A stretch of 64,000 nucleotides of DNA from Pseudobutyrivibrio ruminis HUN009 (lineage in GTDB: Bacteria; Bacillota; Clostridia; Lachnospirales; Lachnospiraceae): positions 709,501 to 773,500 of the forward strand of contig NZ_JNLH01000001.1 in assembly GCF_000703005.1 (NCBI RefSeq), given 5' to 3'. How positions within the stretch are numbered: the stretch's first letter is position 1; every line of letters begins with the position of its first letter. This document shows positions 44,498 to 54,021 of the stretch, in pieces. The notes beneath the pieces are model-generated. The model was not told the origin of the DNA. It did not search any database and saw nothing but the letters and a program-made list of their open reading frames with translations. The translations under genes were made by a program, and so were the position numbers.

Positions 44498-46699
44498 CTA
44501 TTCAACCTGATCCTCCACTTCTTCAGTGGTGGTTGTTATCTCTATATCTGTGGCGCCATCTGGTATTGCGCCCTCTGGAACTTCTGCTCCATCATAAGTT
44601 TCAGTAATAATCCTATATGTATTAGGCTCCTGAGGCTCTTCCCCAGGATTTTCCTCGTCAAAGACGCCATATGGCTCCTCTTCTGATTCGCCCTCTTCCT
44701 CAGTTTCCACTTCATCCTGCTGCTCTTCTGTGCCGATGTATTCAACTGGCTTTTTGAATTCCGCAGGAAGTAATCCTTCGTGAATAGTGTTCATGTATTC
44801 TTCCCAGATTTTAGCTGGGTAAGATGAACCCGTCAAGCCCGCTATTTTCTTAGGCTGATCTGAACCAACCCATATGCTTGTGGTGTAATATCTGGTGTAC
44901 CCAACAAACCAGCCATCACGGTTATTATTTGTTGTACCAGTTTTTCCTGCTGCTGGCATTTCGCCAAGGTCAATACCTCTTGCAGTGCCCTCGGCCACTA
45001 CCGATTGTAGCATATCTGTCATGGTTCTGGCAGCATTTTCTTCGTAAACTTGCACCTGTTCTTCTTCGGCTTCGTAAAGGACCTCTCCCTCAGAATCGGT
45101 GATTTGCAAAATGCAATCTGGCTCACGCATGTAACCATCGTTTTGGATGGTTGCGTATCCTTTAGCCATCTCAAGTGGACTGACGCCAACTGTAAGGCCT
45201 CCGAGGCATGCTGCCATGCCATAGTCGTCCTTCTCTATGTGTGAAAATCCCATATTCTTTAGATACTGAATACCTTTTTGTGGTGTCACTTCTGAATAAA
45301 GCTGCCATGCAACTGTGTTTTTGGACTGTGCCACTGCCTGCCGCAATGTGATTTCTCCAGAATAGGTGCCTGTGGCATTATCTGGGCCACCCTCCTGCTT
45401 CACATCCATCACCTTGCTGTCTGGAGTGTAGCCCATTTCGATGGCTGGTGTGTATACAATAAGCGGCTTGATTGAGCTGCCTGGCTGGCGAAAGCTTTGG
45501 TAAGCTCTGTTTAATGTGTAGCCTGTCACATCCTGGCTACGTCCACCGACAATTGCTTTTGTCATGCCTGTCTCGTTGTCGATGCACACTCCTGCGGATT
45601 GTACTGTGTAGATTCCATCTTCGTTAACATCTGTGAAATCTTCCAAATGGGAATCTATGGCCGTTTGAAGCTCATTTTGCATTGTCAAATCTATGGATGT
45701 GTAAATTCGATAGCCTGACGTGAACAATGTGGTGTTCCAATGATTGTAAGCTTCGTCGTATGCTCTGTTGTAGGCTTCCTCGTCTTCATCCGAGTCAAAC
45801 TCAGTCTTGAACTCGAAGCCATTCGCCTTCATCAATGCCCTTGTTGCACAGTAATAGGCGTAGGTTTCAACATAATTATTCTTTATGCTATCTGGCCTTG
45901 TCAGCACAATATTTTCGTTCACTGCCGACGTGTAAGTTGCTTCGCTAATCACCTTATCCTTCAGCATGGACGACAATATAGTATTTCGTCTGGTGATTGT
46001 GTTTTCTGGATTTACCACTGGGTCGTAGTAGGTTGGGCTGTTCGGGATGGCAAGTAGATAGCACACTTCCGATAGGCTCAGCTCTGATATGTCTTTGCTG
46101 AAATAGCCCTTGGCTGCCGCCTCGATGCCATAATATCCGTTGGCGAAATATACATTATTTAAATAGAACTCTAATATCTGTTCCTTGGAATACTTCTTTT
46201 CCAGCTCCGATGCGATATATATCTCTTCCACCTTACGCTGCCAAGTCTTTTCATTGCTGAGGAAGATTGTTCTGGCAAGCTGCTGGGTGATGGTACTTCC
46301 ACCCTGGGTGATTTCCTTATCCTTTAGCATTGTGTAAAGAGCTCTAGCGATTCCCTTATAATCAATACCGTTGTGCTCGAAGAACTTTTTATCCTCGATG
46401 GAAACAAGGGCATTCACTGCATTCTGTGGAATCTGGTCGTAGGTGATATAGTAAACATCTTTCTCTCCCTTCAGCACAGAAATTGTGTTGCCATTTGCAT
46501 CGTATACTTCACTGGTTTCTATCTGTCTAAATGTATCTTCCGTGGATTTTTTTACAAGAGAAGTAGCCTCTGATTTTAACTCAGAGACCTGGGCTGCGTA
46601 GCCGCTGGCATAGTAATATGTGACAGCTGAAACCAACAGCAATAGCAGTACTATTTGAAGTTTGATTAGTCGAAAGATTTTCTTGTTATTGGCCTTCAT
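44498..46699 (-). CDS. Class A penicillin-binding protein (PBP1A-like)
   Basis: The 733-residue protein has a short cytoplasmic end, one membrane helix (about 13-33) and a GT51 glycosyltransferase domain, with catalytic Glu in VSIEDKKFFEHNGID and GGSTITQQLARTIFLS. The transpeptidase follows with PGSSIKPL (SxxK), AQSKNT (SxN) and AGKTGTTNN (KTG). It polymerises and crosslinks peptidoglycan outside the membrane. A long acidic Glu/Pro/Thr-rich tail (last 110 residues) follows, as in many Clostridia. The 3' neighbour is glcK. Confidence 0.95.
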   Translation of the reverse strand: MKANNKKIFRLIKLQIVLLLLLVSAVTYYYASGYAAQVSELKSEATSLVKKSTEDTFRQIETSEVYDANGNTISVLKGEKDVYYITYDQIPQNAVNALVSIEDKKFFEHNGIDYKGIARALYTMLKDKEITQGGSTITQQLARTIFLSNEKTWQRKVEEIYIASELEKKYSKEQILEFYLNNVYFANGYYGIEAAAKGYFSKDISELSLSEVCYLLAIPNSPTYYDPVVNPENTITRRNTILSSMLKDKVISEATYTSAVNENIVLTRPDSIKNNYVETYAYYCATRALMKANGFEFKTEFDSDEDEEAYNRAYDEAYNHWNTTLFTSGYRIYTSIDLTMQNELQTAIDSHLEDFTDVNEDGIYTVQSAGVCIDNETGMTKAIVGGRSQDVTGYTLNRAYQSFRQPGSSIKPLIVYTPAIEMGYTPDSKVMDVKQEGGPDNATGTYSGEITLRQAVAQSKNTVAWQLYSEVTPQKGIQYLKNMGFSHIEKDDYGMAACLGGLTVGVSPLEMAKGYATIQNDGYMREPDCILQITDSEGEVLYEAEEEQVQVYEENAARTMTDMLQSVVAEGTARGIDLGEMPAAGKTGTTNNNRDGWFVGYTRYYTTSIWVGSDQPKKIAGLTGSSYPAKIWEEYMNTIHEGLLPAEFKKPVEYIGTEEQQDEVETEEEGESEEEPYGVFDEENPGEEPQEPNTYRIITETYDGAEVPEGAIPDGATDIEITTTTEEVEDQVE

Positions 46700-46833
46700 T
46701 CGCGGACCGCCTTGTTTTGATATAAATATATTACCATAATGTCATTTCTTTGACATTTTAACCTTTATAAATTGATTAATTATTTTGTATCTCTTGTATT
46801 AAAAACCTCATACATTTATCATTAGTGTAGATT

Positions 46834-46865
46834 CTTGCTGATAATTTCCTTTTTCTATCAGCAAG
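46834..46865 (+). promoter_or_regulatory. Inverted repeat upstream of galM
   Basis: CTTGCTGATA and TATCAGCAAG are perfect 10-base arms around 12 bases, 20 bases before the galM ribosome binding site. It may be an operator or leader hairpin. Confidence 0.5.
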
Positions 46866-46899
46866 AAGTCAAAGTTAATTTTATAGGGAGGTTTTTATC

Positions 46900-47934
46900 G
46901 TGGAAAAAGAAAAAATTGGCGTTACTAAAAACGGCGAAGATATGATTGCATATACTCTTATTAATAAGAATGGTATGCAGGCAAAAATCATGAATTTTGG
47001 TTGTAACCTTTTAGAGCTTTGGGTTCCAGATAAGGAAGGAATTCTTACAGATGTAGTTTTAGGATATGACAATATTGAGGATTATTTTGAGAATTCACCT
47101 GGATTTGGATGTTGCATCTGCCCTAATGGCAACCGTATCGGCGATTCAAAATTTACTTTAAATGGTGTTGAGTACAAGCTCGATGCCAACGATGGCAAGA
47201 ACAATCTTCATTCAGGCTTCCATCCAATGCACAAGCGTATTTGGAATGTAGAGTCTGTTGATGACAGCCATATCACATTCACTTGCCACAAGGCTGATGG
47301 TGAGTGCGGATTCCCTGGAGAAATGGATATCACTATCACATATACTCTTGGCGATGACAACTCATTAAAGCTTGAATATTCTGGGGTTTCAGATTTTGAT
47401 ACAATCTTCAACCCAACTAACCACAGCTATTTCAATTTGAACGGACATGACTCAGGTTCTGTTATGGATCACATCGTTTGGATTGATGCTGACAGATATA
47501 CTCACACTGATTCAGAGTCTATTCCTCACGGAGAATGCCGAGAAGTAAAGGGAACTCCAATGGATTTCACTACCCCTAAGGCTCTCAAGCAGGATACAGA
47601 TGCTGACTACGATCAGCTCAACTGGGCAGGCGGTTTCGACCACAATTACTGCCTCAATAATCCATCTCTTACCAAGCCAAGTTGCACACTTGAAGATCCT
47701 GCAAGCGGAAGAAAGATGGAAGTTTACACTGATTTACCTGGCATACAGCTTTACGCTGGTAACTACCTTGATGACAGCCACATCGGCAAGGGAGATTGCC
47801 CTTATGGCAAGCGCTTCGGAGTATGCTTCGAGTCTCAGTACTTCCCAAATGCAATAAACGTACCTACATTTGAGCAGCCAATCGCCAAAGCAGGCCAGAA
47901 GGCTCACTCAACTACAATTTATAAATTTATCTAG
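46900..47934 (+). CDS. galM: Aldose 1-epimerase (galactose mutarotase)
   Basis: The 344-residue protein interconverts beta- and alpha-galactose so that GalK can act. The GalM motifs are GNRIGDSKF, the general acid His in NPTNHSYFNL, and the base Glu in CFESQYFPNA. It starts at GTG, with AGGGAGG eight bases upstream. It is transcribed alone, with a terminator-like element downstream, close to but opposite from galK and lacZ. Confidence 0.95.
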   Translation: MEKEKIGVTKNGEDMIAYTLINKNGMQAKIMNFGCNLLELWVPDKEGILTDVVLGYDNIEDYFENSPGFGCCICPNGNRIGDSKFTLNGVEYKLDANDGKNNLHSGFHPMHKRIWNVESVDDSHITFTCHKADGECGFPGEMDITITYTLGDDNSLKLEYSGVSDFDTIFNPTNHSYFNLNGHDSGSVMDHIVWIDADRYTHTDSESIPHGECREVKGTPMDFTTPKALKQDTDADYDQLNWAGGFDHNYCLNNPSLTKPSCTLEDPASGRKMEVYTDLPGIQLYAGNYLDDSHIGKGDCPYGKRFGVCFESQYFPNAINVPTFEQPIAKAGQKAHSTTIYKFI

Positions 47935-47940
47935 ACTATG

Positions 47941-48086
47941 AAAGCAGCTATCCTAGTTTTACAAGCTCCCGTAGGGCACCCTCCATACCTTCGCATGGGA
48001 ACCCTCCCGCCGGCGTAGGTCCTTCCCATGCTCGGCATGGTATCCCCTACTCGCGCTTATCTATACTAAGTTAGCTGCTTTTTTGT
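47941..48086 (+). other. Structured GC-rich element nested in the galM terminator
   Basis: AAGCAGCTA (47942-47950) and TAGCTGCTT (48072-48080) followed by TTTTTTG would make a terminator stem, but 120 bases lie between the arms. These contain two related hairpin units (about 47970-48010 and 48012-48054), each with GTAGG, CCAT, TCG, GCATGG and CCCT/CYCGC in order. The second has a perfect CCATGC-TCG-GCATGG hairpin within a GCGTAGG/CCTAC stem. The insert is much richer in GC than its surroundings. It could be a small mobile repeat or an RNA element; no known family was recognised. Confidence 0.55.
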
Positions 48087-48130
48087 TTTTTATATTTACT
48101 TGTGTTGAATTACCTTGCTGGCACCATATT

Positions 48131-49108
48131 CTAGAGGAAGTGAGCGCGAAGCTCTTCTGCAGAAATTGGTGAAAGGTAAGCTGGTGCGATGTCGAAGACT
48201 GTCTTAGCACCTGTAGCGCCTTCCTTGTTCATGCGAGAAATTGCTCTTGCGTATGCTGTAAGTACTGCACCTGTAAACTCAGGATTTGAATCGAGATTTA
48301 AGCTGTATTCGATGACGTGCTTGTTGCCATCAAATCCTGTCTCGCCTGTGTAGATAACGCTTCCGCCGTGTGGCAAACCACTGTGGTTCTTCTTTAACTC
48401 TTCCTCTGAGATAAAGTTTACTGTTGTGTCATAATCTGAGAAGTAGTTAGGCATTTCTTTGATTTCCTTCTCGATACGAGCCTTATCAGCACCCTCTTCA
48501 ACAACTACGAAGCATTCTCTTGTGTGCTTTTCTCTAGTTGTAAGCTCTGGATTCTCGCCACTTCTAACTCTTTCAAGAGCCTCTGGAACTGGTACTGTGT
48601 ACTGTCTAGCATCAACAACACCCTCGATACGTCGAATTGCATCTGAATGTCCCTGGCTAACGCCCTTGCCCCAGAATGTGTAAGCCTGTCCCTTTGGAAG
48701 GATTGATGTTGCATAAAGACGATTCAATGAGAACATTCCTGGATCCCATCCGCATGAAATAAGACCAAGCTTTCCAGCTTCCTTTGAAGCCTTATCTACA
48801 TTTGCAAAATGCTCTGGAATTCTTGCATGTGTATCAAATGAATCAATTACATTGTAGAGCTTTGCGTACTTTGGTGTCATTTCTGGTAAATCTGTAGCAC
48901 TACCTCCGCAAATAACAAGTACATCTATATCTTCTTTTCCTGTATCCAAATCTGCAGTAGATTTAACAGGTGCGTTAGACTTTACTGTAACTGTACTTGG
49001 ATCTCTTCTAGTATAAATAGCTACAAGCTCCATGTCTTCGCTAAGAGTAACAGCAGCTTCTACACCACGTCCAAGATTTCCGTATCCTAAAATACCAACT
49101 TTAATCAT
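48131..49108 (-). CDS. ddh: Meso-diaminopimelate D-dehydrogenase
   Basis: The 325-residue enzyme makes meso-diaminopimelate in one step from tetrahydrodipicolinate, NADPH and ammonia, supplying lysine and peptidoglycan. It has the Rossmann start VGILGYGNLGRGVE, then CGGSATDLPE, the SCGWDPGMFSLNR segment around the substrate site, and FWGKGVSQGHSDAIRRI. Length and motifs are typical. It has its own promoter upstream and is not in the galK unit. Confidence 0.96.
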   Translation of the reverse strand: MIKVGILGYGNLGRGVEAAVTLSEDMELVAIYTRRDPSTVTVKSNAPVKSTADLDTGKEDIDVLVICGGSATDLPEMTPKYAKLYNVIDSFDTHARIPEHFANVDKASKEAGKLGLISCGWDPGMFSLNRLYATSILPKGQAYTFWGKGVSQGHSDAIRRIEGVVDARQYTVPVPEALERVRSGENPELTTREKHTRECFVVVEEGADKARIEKEIKEMPNYFSDYDTTVNFISEEELKKNHSGLPHGGSVIYTGETGFDGNKHVIEYSLNLDSNPEFTGAVLTAYARAISRMNKEGATGAKTVFDIAPAYLSPISAEELRAHFL

Positions 49109-49142
49109 GTCATACCTCCATTATTCTTTTTAATCTTTTGTA

Positions 49143-49171
49143 ATTTTAAAACAAGGATTAGTTGTATGCAA
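49143..49171 (-). promoter_or_regulatory. Promoter of ddh
   Basis: TTGCAT and TAAAAT are separated by 17 bases on the minus strand, about 35 bases upstream of the ddh start. Confidence 0.65.
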
Positions 49172-49177
49172 CTGTTT

Positions 49178-49214
49178 AGATTAAAAAAGAGGCCACCCTT
49201 TCGGATAGCCTCCC
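49178..49214 (-). terminator. Terminator of galK
   Basis: On the minus strand GAGGCTATCC pairs with GGGTGGCCTC around a GAAA loop, followed by TTTTTT. Confidence 0.88.
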
Positions 49215-49228
49215 TACAAAATCTTTTA

Positions 49229-50398
49229 TTAGCTTAATCTTCTAGCTCCATCACCGATGTCTACTACGTAGAACTCAGCATCTAAGTCATACTTTTCTTT
49301 GTATGCCTTACCTACTGTCTCCTTGAAGTTTTCAACAGCCTCGTCCTTTACGATAGCAACTGTGCAGCCTCCGAATCCGCCTCCTGTGATGCGAGCGCCG
49401 ATTACGCCTGGAACGCTCCATTCTGTCTCTACAAGGAAATCAACCTCCTCGCATGATACTTCGTAATCATCGCGAAGTGATACGTGGCTGGCATTCATAA
49501 GCTTACCAAATGTTTCGATGTCGTTTTTGTTAAGAGCTTCTACAGCCTTTATTGTACGCTGATTCTCTGCTACGGCATGCTTTGCACGACGATAGTTTAC
49601 TTCGTCCTTGATTGCTGAGCCGTACTTTTCGAATTCTTCGTCTGTAAGATCTCCAAGTGTGCTGATGCCACATACTGTCTGAAGATCAGCAAGAGCCTGA
49701 GCGCTTTCGTTACGTCTGTCGTTGTATGCGCTATCTACAAGTGAGTGCTTAACCTTTGAATTTGTGATTACAATCTTTGCTCCGTCCAATTTTACGCTGG
49801 CATATTTATAGGATAAATCTGCACAGTCAAGGAAAATGGCGTGGTCTTTTTTACCCATTGCAACCGCAAATTGGTCCATTATACCGCAATTGCATCCATT
49901 GAAATTGTTCTCAGAGTACTGTCCAATGAGGGCTAACTCTGTCATTGTCTTGTCGATACCGAATAAATCAGTGATTACTGTGCCTGTAAGGACCTCAAGT
50001 GATGCTGATGATGAAAGGCCGGAACCATTGGGAATATTACCCCAAACACACATTTCAAATCCTGATTTAATTTCCGAACCCTTCTCAATCATAGCCCAAA
50101 CTACGCCAAGTGGATAGTTTGCCCAATGATATGCATCCTTATTTGTAAGGTCATCAAGTGAGCTTTCGATAACTCCTACCTGCTCGATGTTTGCTGAGTA
50201 AAGCTTGATAGCTCTATCTTCACGCTTTCTTGCAACTGCATATGTGCCGATTGTTAGGGCACATGGGAATACGTGGCCACCGTTGTAATCAGTGTGCTCT
50301 CCTATAAGATTTACACGGCCTGGTGCAAAGTATGTGCGAATATCGCCACCCTGGCCGAACTTTTCCTCAAAAATTACTTTTAACTCCTGCTCGTTCAT
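49229..50398 (-). CDS. galK: Galactokinase
   Basis: The 389-residue GHMP kinase phosphorylates galactose at C1. Signatures are PGRVNLIGEHTDYNGG (galactokinase motif), GSGLSSSASLEV (ATP loop), CGIMDQFA with the catalytic Asp, and TGGGFGGCTVA. AAAGGAG lies seven bases before the ATG. It follows a small membrane protein gene by 18 bases and lies downstream of lacZ, from which a terminator partly insulates it. GalT and GalE are not in the window. Confidence 0.97.
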   Translation of the reverse strand: MNEQELKVIFEEKFGQGGDIRTYFAPGRVNLIGEHTDYNGGHVFPCALTIGTYAVARKREDRAIKLYSANIEQVGVIESSLDDLTNKDAYHWANYPLGVVWAMIEKGSEIKSGFEMCVWGNIPNGSGLSSSASLEVLTGTVITDLFGIDKTMTELALIGQYSENNFNGCNCGIMDQFAVAMGKKDHAIFLDCADLSYKYASVKLDGAKIVITNSKVKHSLVDSAYNDRRNESAQALADLQTVCGISTLGDLTDEEFEKYGSAIKDEVNYRRAKHAVAENQRTIKAVEALNKNDIETFGKLMNASHVSLRDDYEVSCEEVDFLVETEWSVPGVIGARITGGGFGGCTVAIVKDEAVENFKETVGKAYKEKYDLDAEFYVVDIGDGARRLS

Positions 50399-50416
50399 TA
50401 CATTACTCCTTTAATT

Positions 50417-50944
50417 CTAACGATAAATGTCTCTCTTATTGTATTTCTCCATTGCTGTAAGCAATTTGTCTGAAGGATTGAATATTACTTTAAAATCGTT
50501 GCCTTTTGCCTCGCTATGAGCCACTAAGATGTAATCTTTTACTTCTTCATCGTGTGCTGAACAATCATATGTCTTAAGCTGAACATGGTCAAACTTAAGA
50601 GATTCGTTTGTTCCAACAGCTGCAACCATCTTTATCTCGCTAGACTCGATAGTAACAACCTTTTTTCTCTTCTCATTGTTAATGATTTTAGCAATTTCAA
50701 GGCTACCGTTTGTGTAGTCATATTCATACTCGATATTTTTGTTCGAATATAAGATTATCGTAAATATACCCATAATAATGAGCAAAATCGCCATAATAAG
50801 TGTTAAAATCCCTCTTGAATAGCCAACAGTACCAATCAACAAGCAGAATGTTGCTACAGCAGCACATGTTTTTTTTGTTTTGTCCTGGGCTGTTTCTATA
50901 ACCTTTACTGCCTCTTCTACGAATGTGTCGTTTGATTCAAACAT
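50417..50944 (-). CDS. Small membrane protein, DUF6106-like, unknown function
   Basis: The 175-residue protein has two close hydrophobic segments (about 30-70; CAAVATFCLLIGTVG and LTLIMAILLIIMGIFTIIL). A cytoplasmic beta-rich part follows: EYEYDYTNGSLEIAKI, KRKKVVTIESSEI. This layout recalls a Clostridia-specific domain family (DUF6106), from memory only. It lies between lacZ and galK, but the family is usually not linked to galactose, so the link may be accidental. The ATG at 50944 has AGGAGG seven bases upstream. Confidence 0.65.
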   Translation of the reverse strand: MFESNDTFVEEAVKVIETAQDKTKKTCAAVATFCLLIGTVGYSRGILTLIMAILLIIMGIFTIILYSNKNIEYEYDYTNGSLEIAKIINNEKRKKVVTIESSEIKMVAAVGTNESLKFDHVQLKTYDCSAHDEEVKDYILVAHSEAKGNDFKVIFNPSDKLLTAMEKYNKRDIYR

Positions 50945-50965
50945 TATCCTACCTCCTAAATAAAA

Positions 50966-50993
50966 AGATCCGGCCACGTGTGTAGCCGAATCT
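50966..50993 (-). terminator. Terminator or attenuator after lacZ
   Basis: AGATTCGGCTAC pairs with GTGGCCGGATCT (with wobbles) around ACAC and is followed by TTTTATTT on the minus strand, just before the ribosome binding site of the next gene. Confidence 0.65.
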
Positions 50994-51002
50994 AATTATA
51001 CC

Positions 51003-54000
51003 TTATATACCCCTGAAACTAAAGCAAATCTCCATGTCTTTAGCATTATCTAGCATGAATTCTGGATGTGTTTTTGCGCCCCAGGTATCATCTCCAGCAA
51101 CACCCATTTGCTTGCCTATTCTCACATGTGTGAAATGAACTGGTGGAAGCTCTGTTGGATGCATTGCTTCGTCGATTTCGTGCACCGTGTAAGGAAGGGC
51201 CGAGAATCCATTATTCTTTGTAAGGAAGAGGACTCCGTCACCGCGATTATCTGTCAGCTTTGCATACCTTGTATCCTGATGATTACCGCATTCCTGTGGC
51301 ACTAAGTATTTAGCCATGTTATCAGCTACCTTATTTCTAAATACTCCCAGCTTGCCATGGTCACGGTCGTTGTATGTCTCCTCCGGACCTTTGCCGTACC
51401 ATTCCAGGTTTTCAAGCTGGCTATCAAGTGCAAATGTCATTGAAAGCTCTGGAAGCTCGCCTATTTCCGCTGATGCAGGAAGCTTCAAGGTGCACTCAAC
51501 AAGTCCATCTGCATATACCACATACTCAACCTGACATGTTCCTGCAGGCTTTGTCGCCAAATGATATGTATAAGTTACTTTCACTCGCTCATCTGTGGCA
51601 TCCACCTGTGGGAACTCGTTGATTCCCTGATCCATAACTGATGTTGATATGTATTTGCTTGCTAATTTCCACTGTGACGCTCTAAATGGCAGTTGGTTCG
51701 CCAAATCGTTTTCTGTCATTGGACGCCAGAAGTTTGGCATCACTATGCGCTTTAACAGCTCCTTGCCATGATATTTGTATGAGCTAAGGCCCTTCTGTCC
51801 TACGAATAGCACCTCAAAATCGTCTCCCTTTACGCCCAGGTTATGGAATCCCTGAGTAACCTTAAGCTGCTGCTTTGGTCCTCTTTCGAAGGTGAATCGG
51901 CCAACTGTTGTCTGGCCATATGCCACTTCGTGGCCTGCCTTTGCCCACATTGTATCTTCTGTAAGGACAAATGAAAGTGTTACTACATACTCGTCATCCC
52001 TTGGTAAATCAAGCTCTAGCGCATATTCTGTAGTCTCAAGTGGAGGGCAATCGATTACTAGCTCCTCCTCGGCAATTAAATCGCCAAGCTTTTCTACTGT
52101 AAGAATGGCTGTGTACTCGTTTGTGTTTGTAAACAGATTTCTGTTTTCAATGATGGCTTTGCCGTCTTCAAAGGTTATCTTTATATTCGAATAATCGAAT
52201 TTAACCTCCTGCATCTTTGGGCTAGGCTCTCTGTCCTTGCTGTAGCAGATGCCGTCCCCTGAGAAGCTGCCATCGTTTGGTCTATCGTCGAAATCTCCGC
52301 CGTAGCCTTCAAATTCAACACCATTTACATCTCTCTTGGTGATAGCCTGGTCGATGTAATCCCAGATAAATCCGCCCTGGAACAGTGGCTCCTCGTAGGC
52401 GTACTCTGTGTACTTGCTCATGGCGCCACAGCTATTTCCCATGGCATGCATGTACTCGCAGTTGATGTAAGGCTTCTCTCTATGCTCTGAAAGCCATTTC
52501 TTAATATCTTTTACATAGACATACATTGTAGATTCAACATCTGATAAATCTACTCTTCTATCATTGAAAACACCCTCGTAATGTACAAGACGTGTATTGT
52601 CCCATTCATGGAACTTGTCCTGCATCTTTCTAAGGTTTGTTCCGCCGTAGCTTTCGTTTCCAAGTGACCAAATCAGGACACATGGATGGTTCTTATCACG
52701 CTCAAACATGTTGTGAGCGCGGTCTATAACGTTGTCTGTGTATTCTGGTCTATCTCCCGGAACAGCGTAGCTATCATCCCTCATCTTCAGGATTTGGATA
52801 GGTGTCTGCCATGTTCCGTGTGTCTCTAAGTTCGTTTCATCAATAACGTACAATCCAAAGATATCGCACAATCTGTAGAAGAATGTCTGGTTTGGATAAT
52901 GACTTGTACGGATTGCATTGATGTTGTTTTGCTTAATTGTGATGATGTCCTTTAGGATATCTTCCTCTGATAGTGCACGTCCTGTTGACGATGAAAATTC
53001 GTGTCGGTTAACACCCTTGAATACGATGCGCTTTCCATTGATGTGCATCATATGGTCCTTCATCTCGAATTTTCTAAAGCCAACCTTTTCCTTTACTACC
53101 TCTGAAAGTCTGCCTGTTGGGCCGAATACATTCAGCTGTAAATCGAAAAGATAAGGATGTTCTGCACTCCACAGCTTTGGCTCCCTCACGTGAATTTCCA
53201 TGTGATTCTTGCCATTTTCTACTGCCATTTTGTTCAGCACATCTGCATCATCATCAGAAAGAGTCATCTGAACAAGTCCCTCTCCAACAACATCCATATC
53301 AATTACAAGAGTAGCATCTTTATAATCATCATCTAGAAGGGTTTGGATACGGATGTCGCGAATGTGTGTCTCCGGAACTGTATACAGATAAACCTCTCTG
53401 AAAATGCCTGAAAATCTGAAGAAATCCTGGTCCTCGCACCAGCTGCCAGCTGTCCATTTGAACACCTGAACTGCCAGCTTGTTCTCTCCCTCTCTGATGA
53501 AAGGTGTCAAATCGAACTCGCTTGGAGTAAAGGAATCTTCGCTATAACCAACATACTGGCCGTTAAGCCAGAGAGCAAATCCACTTTCTACACCCTGAAA
53601 TGAGATGTAAACTGGACCTTTTTTCATGAATTCTGGAACTGTAAAATACTTGACGTAATTACCAACTGGATTCTCCTCCGTTGGTATTTCGCCAGGCTCT
53701 ACGGCCTCGTGACCATCCCATGGATACTGAGTGTTCACGTACATGATTTTATCGTAGCCTTCCAGTTGGATATGGGCTGGGACTTTAATATCGTCCCATC
53801 CCTTGCAATCTCTGCCGTCCTCATAGAAGTTCTTGTCGCAACACTCATAATTCTTGGCAAATTCGAATTTCCAAGTGCCATTTAAAGAGTACTTGAAATT
53901 AGATTTTTCACCGTATGCATAAGCTTCGCTGTCATAAAATTCGTGGTCTGAGTGAGCATCTAATCTATTTTGTTGAAAAACTCTTGGGTCTTTTACAATT

Positions 54001-54020
54001 TCATAATTGAATTCGTTCAT
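51003..54020 (-). CDS. lacZ: Beta-galactosidase, GH2
   Basis: The 1005-residue cytoplasmic enzyme has the LacZ domain series: jelly-roll, Ig-like, TIM barrel, Ig-like, and a C-terminal beta-sandwich. The acid/base is Glu456 in SLGNESYGG and the nucleophile is Glu522 in NCEYMHAMGNS. The barrel entry KGVNRHEF is also present. It hydrolyses lactose and related beta-galactosides brought in by the upstream ABC system. Its ATG lies one base past the permease stop with only a weak ribosome binding site, so translation is probably coupled. Confidence 0.96.
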   Translation of the reverse strand: MNEFNYEIVKDPRVFQQNRLDAHSDHEFYDSEAYAYGEKSNFKYSLNGTWKFEFAKNYECCDKNFYEDGRDCKGWDDIKVPAHIQLEGYDKIMYVNTQYPWDGHEAVEPGEIPTEENPVGNYVKYFTVPEFMKKGPVYISFQGVESGFALWLNGQYVGYSEDSFTPSEFDLTPFIREGENKLAVQVFKWTAGSWCEDQDFFRFSGIFREVYLYTVPETHIRDIRIQTLLDDDYKDATLVIDMDVVGEGLVQMTLSDDDADVLNKMAVENGKNHMEIHVREPKLWSAEHPYLFDLQLNVFGPTGRLSEVVKEKVGFRKFEMKDHMMHINGKRIVFKGVNRHEFSSSTGRALSEEDILKDIITIKQNNINAIRTSHYPNQTFFYRLCDIFGLYVIDETNLETHGTWQTPIQILKMRDDSYAVPGDRPEYTDNVIDRAHNMFERDKNHPCVLIWSLGNESYGGTNLRKMQDKFHEWDNTRLVHYEGVFNDRRVDLSDVESTMYVYVKDIKKWLSEHREKPYINCEYMHAMGNSCGAMSKYTEYAYEEPLFQGGFIWDYIDQAITKRDVNGVEFEGYGGDFDDRPNDGSFSGDGICYSKDREPSPKMQEVKFDYSNIKITFEDGKAIIENRNLFTNTNEYTAILTVEKLGDLIAEEELVIDCPPLETTEYALELDLPRDDEYVVTLSFVLTEDTMWAKAGHEVAYGQTTVGRFTFERGPKQQLKVTQGFHNLGVKGDDFEVLFVGQKGLSSYKYHGKELLKRIVMPNFWRPMTENDLANQLPFRASQWKLASKYISTSVMDQGINEFPQVDATDERVKVTYTYHLATKPAGTCQVEYVVYADGLVECTLKLPASAEIGELPELSMTFALDSQLENLEWYGKGPEETYNDRDHGKLGVFRNKVADNMAKYLVPQECGNHQDTRYAKLTDNRGDGVLFLTKNNGFSALPYTVHEIDEAMHPTELPPVHFTHVRIGKQMGVAGDDTWGAKTHPEFMLDNAKDMEICFSFRGI

Positions 54021-54021
54021 T

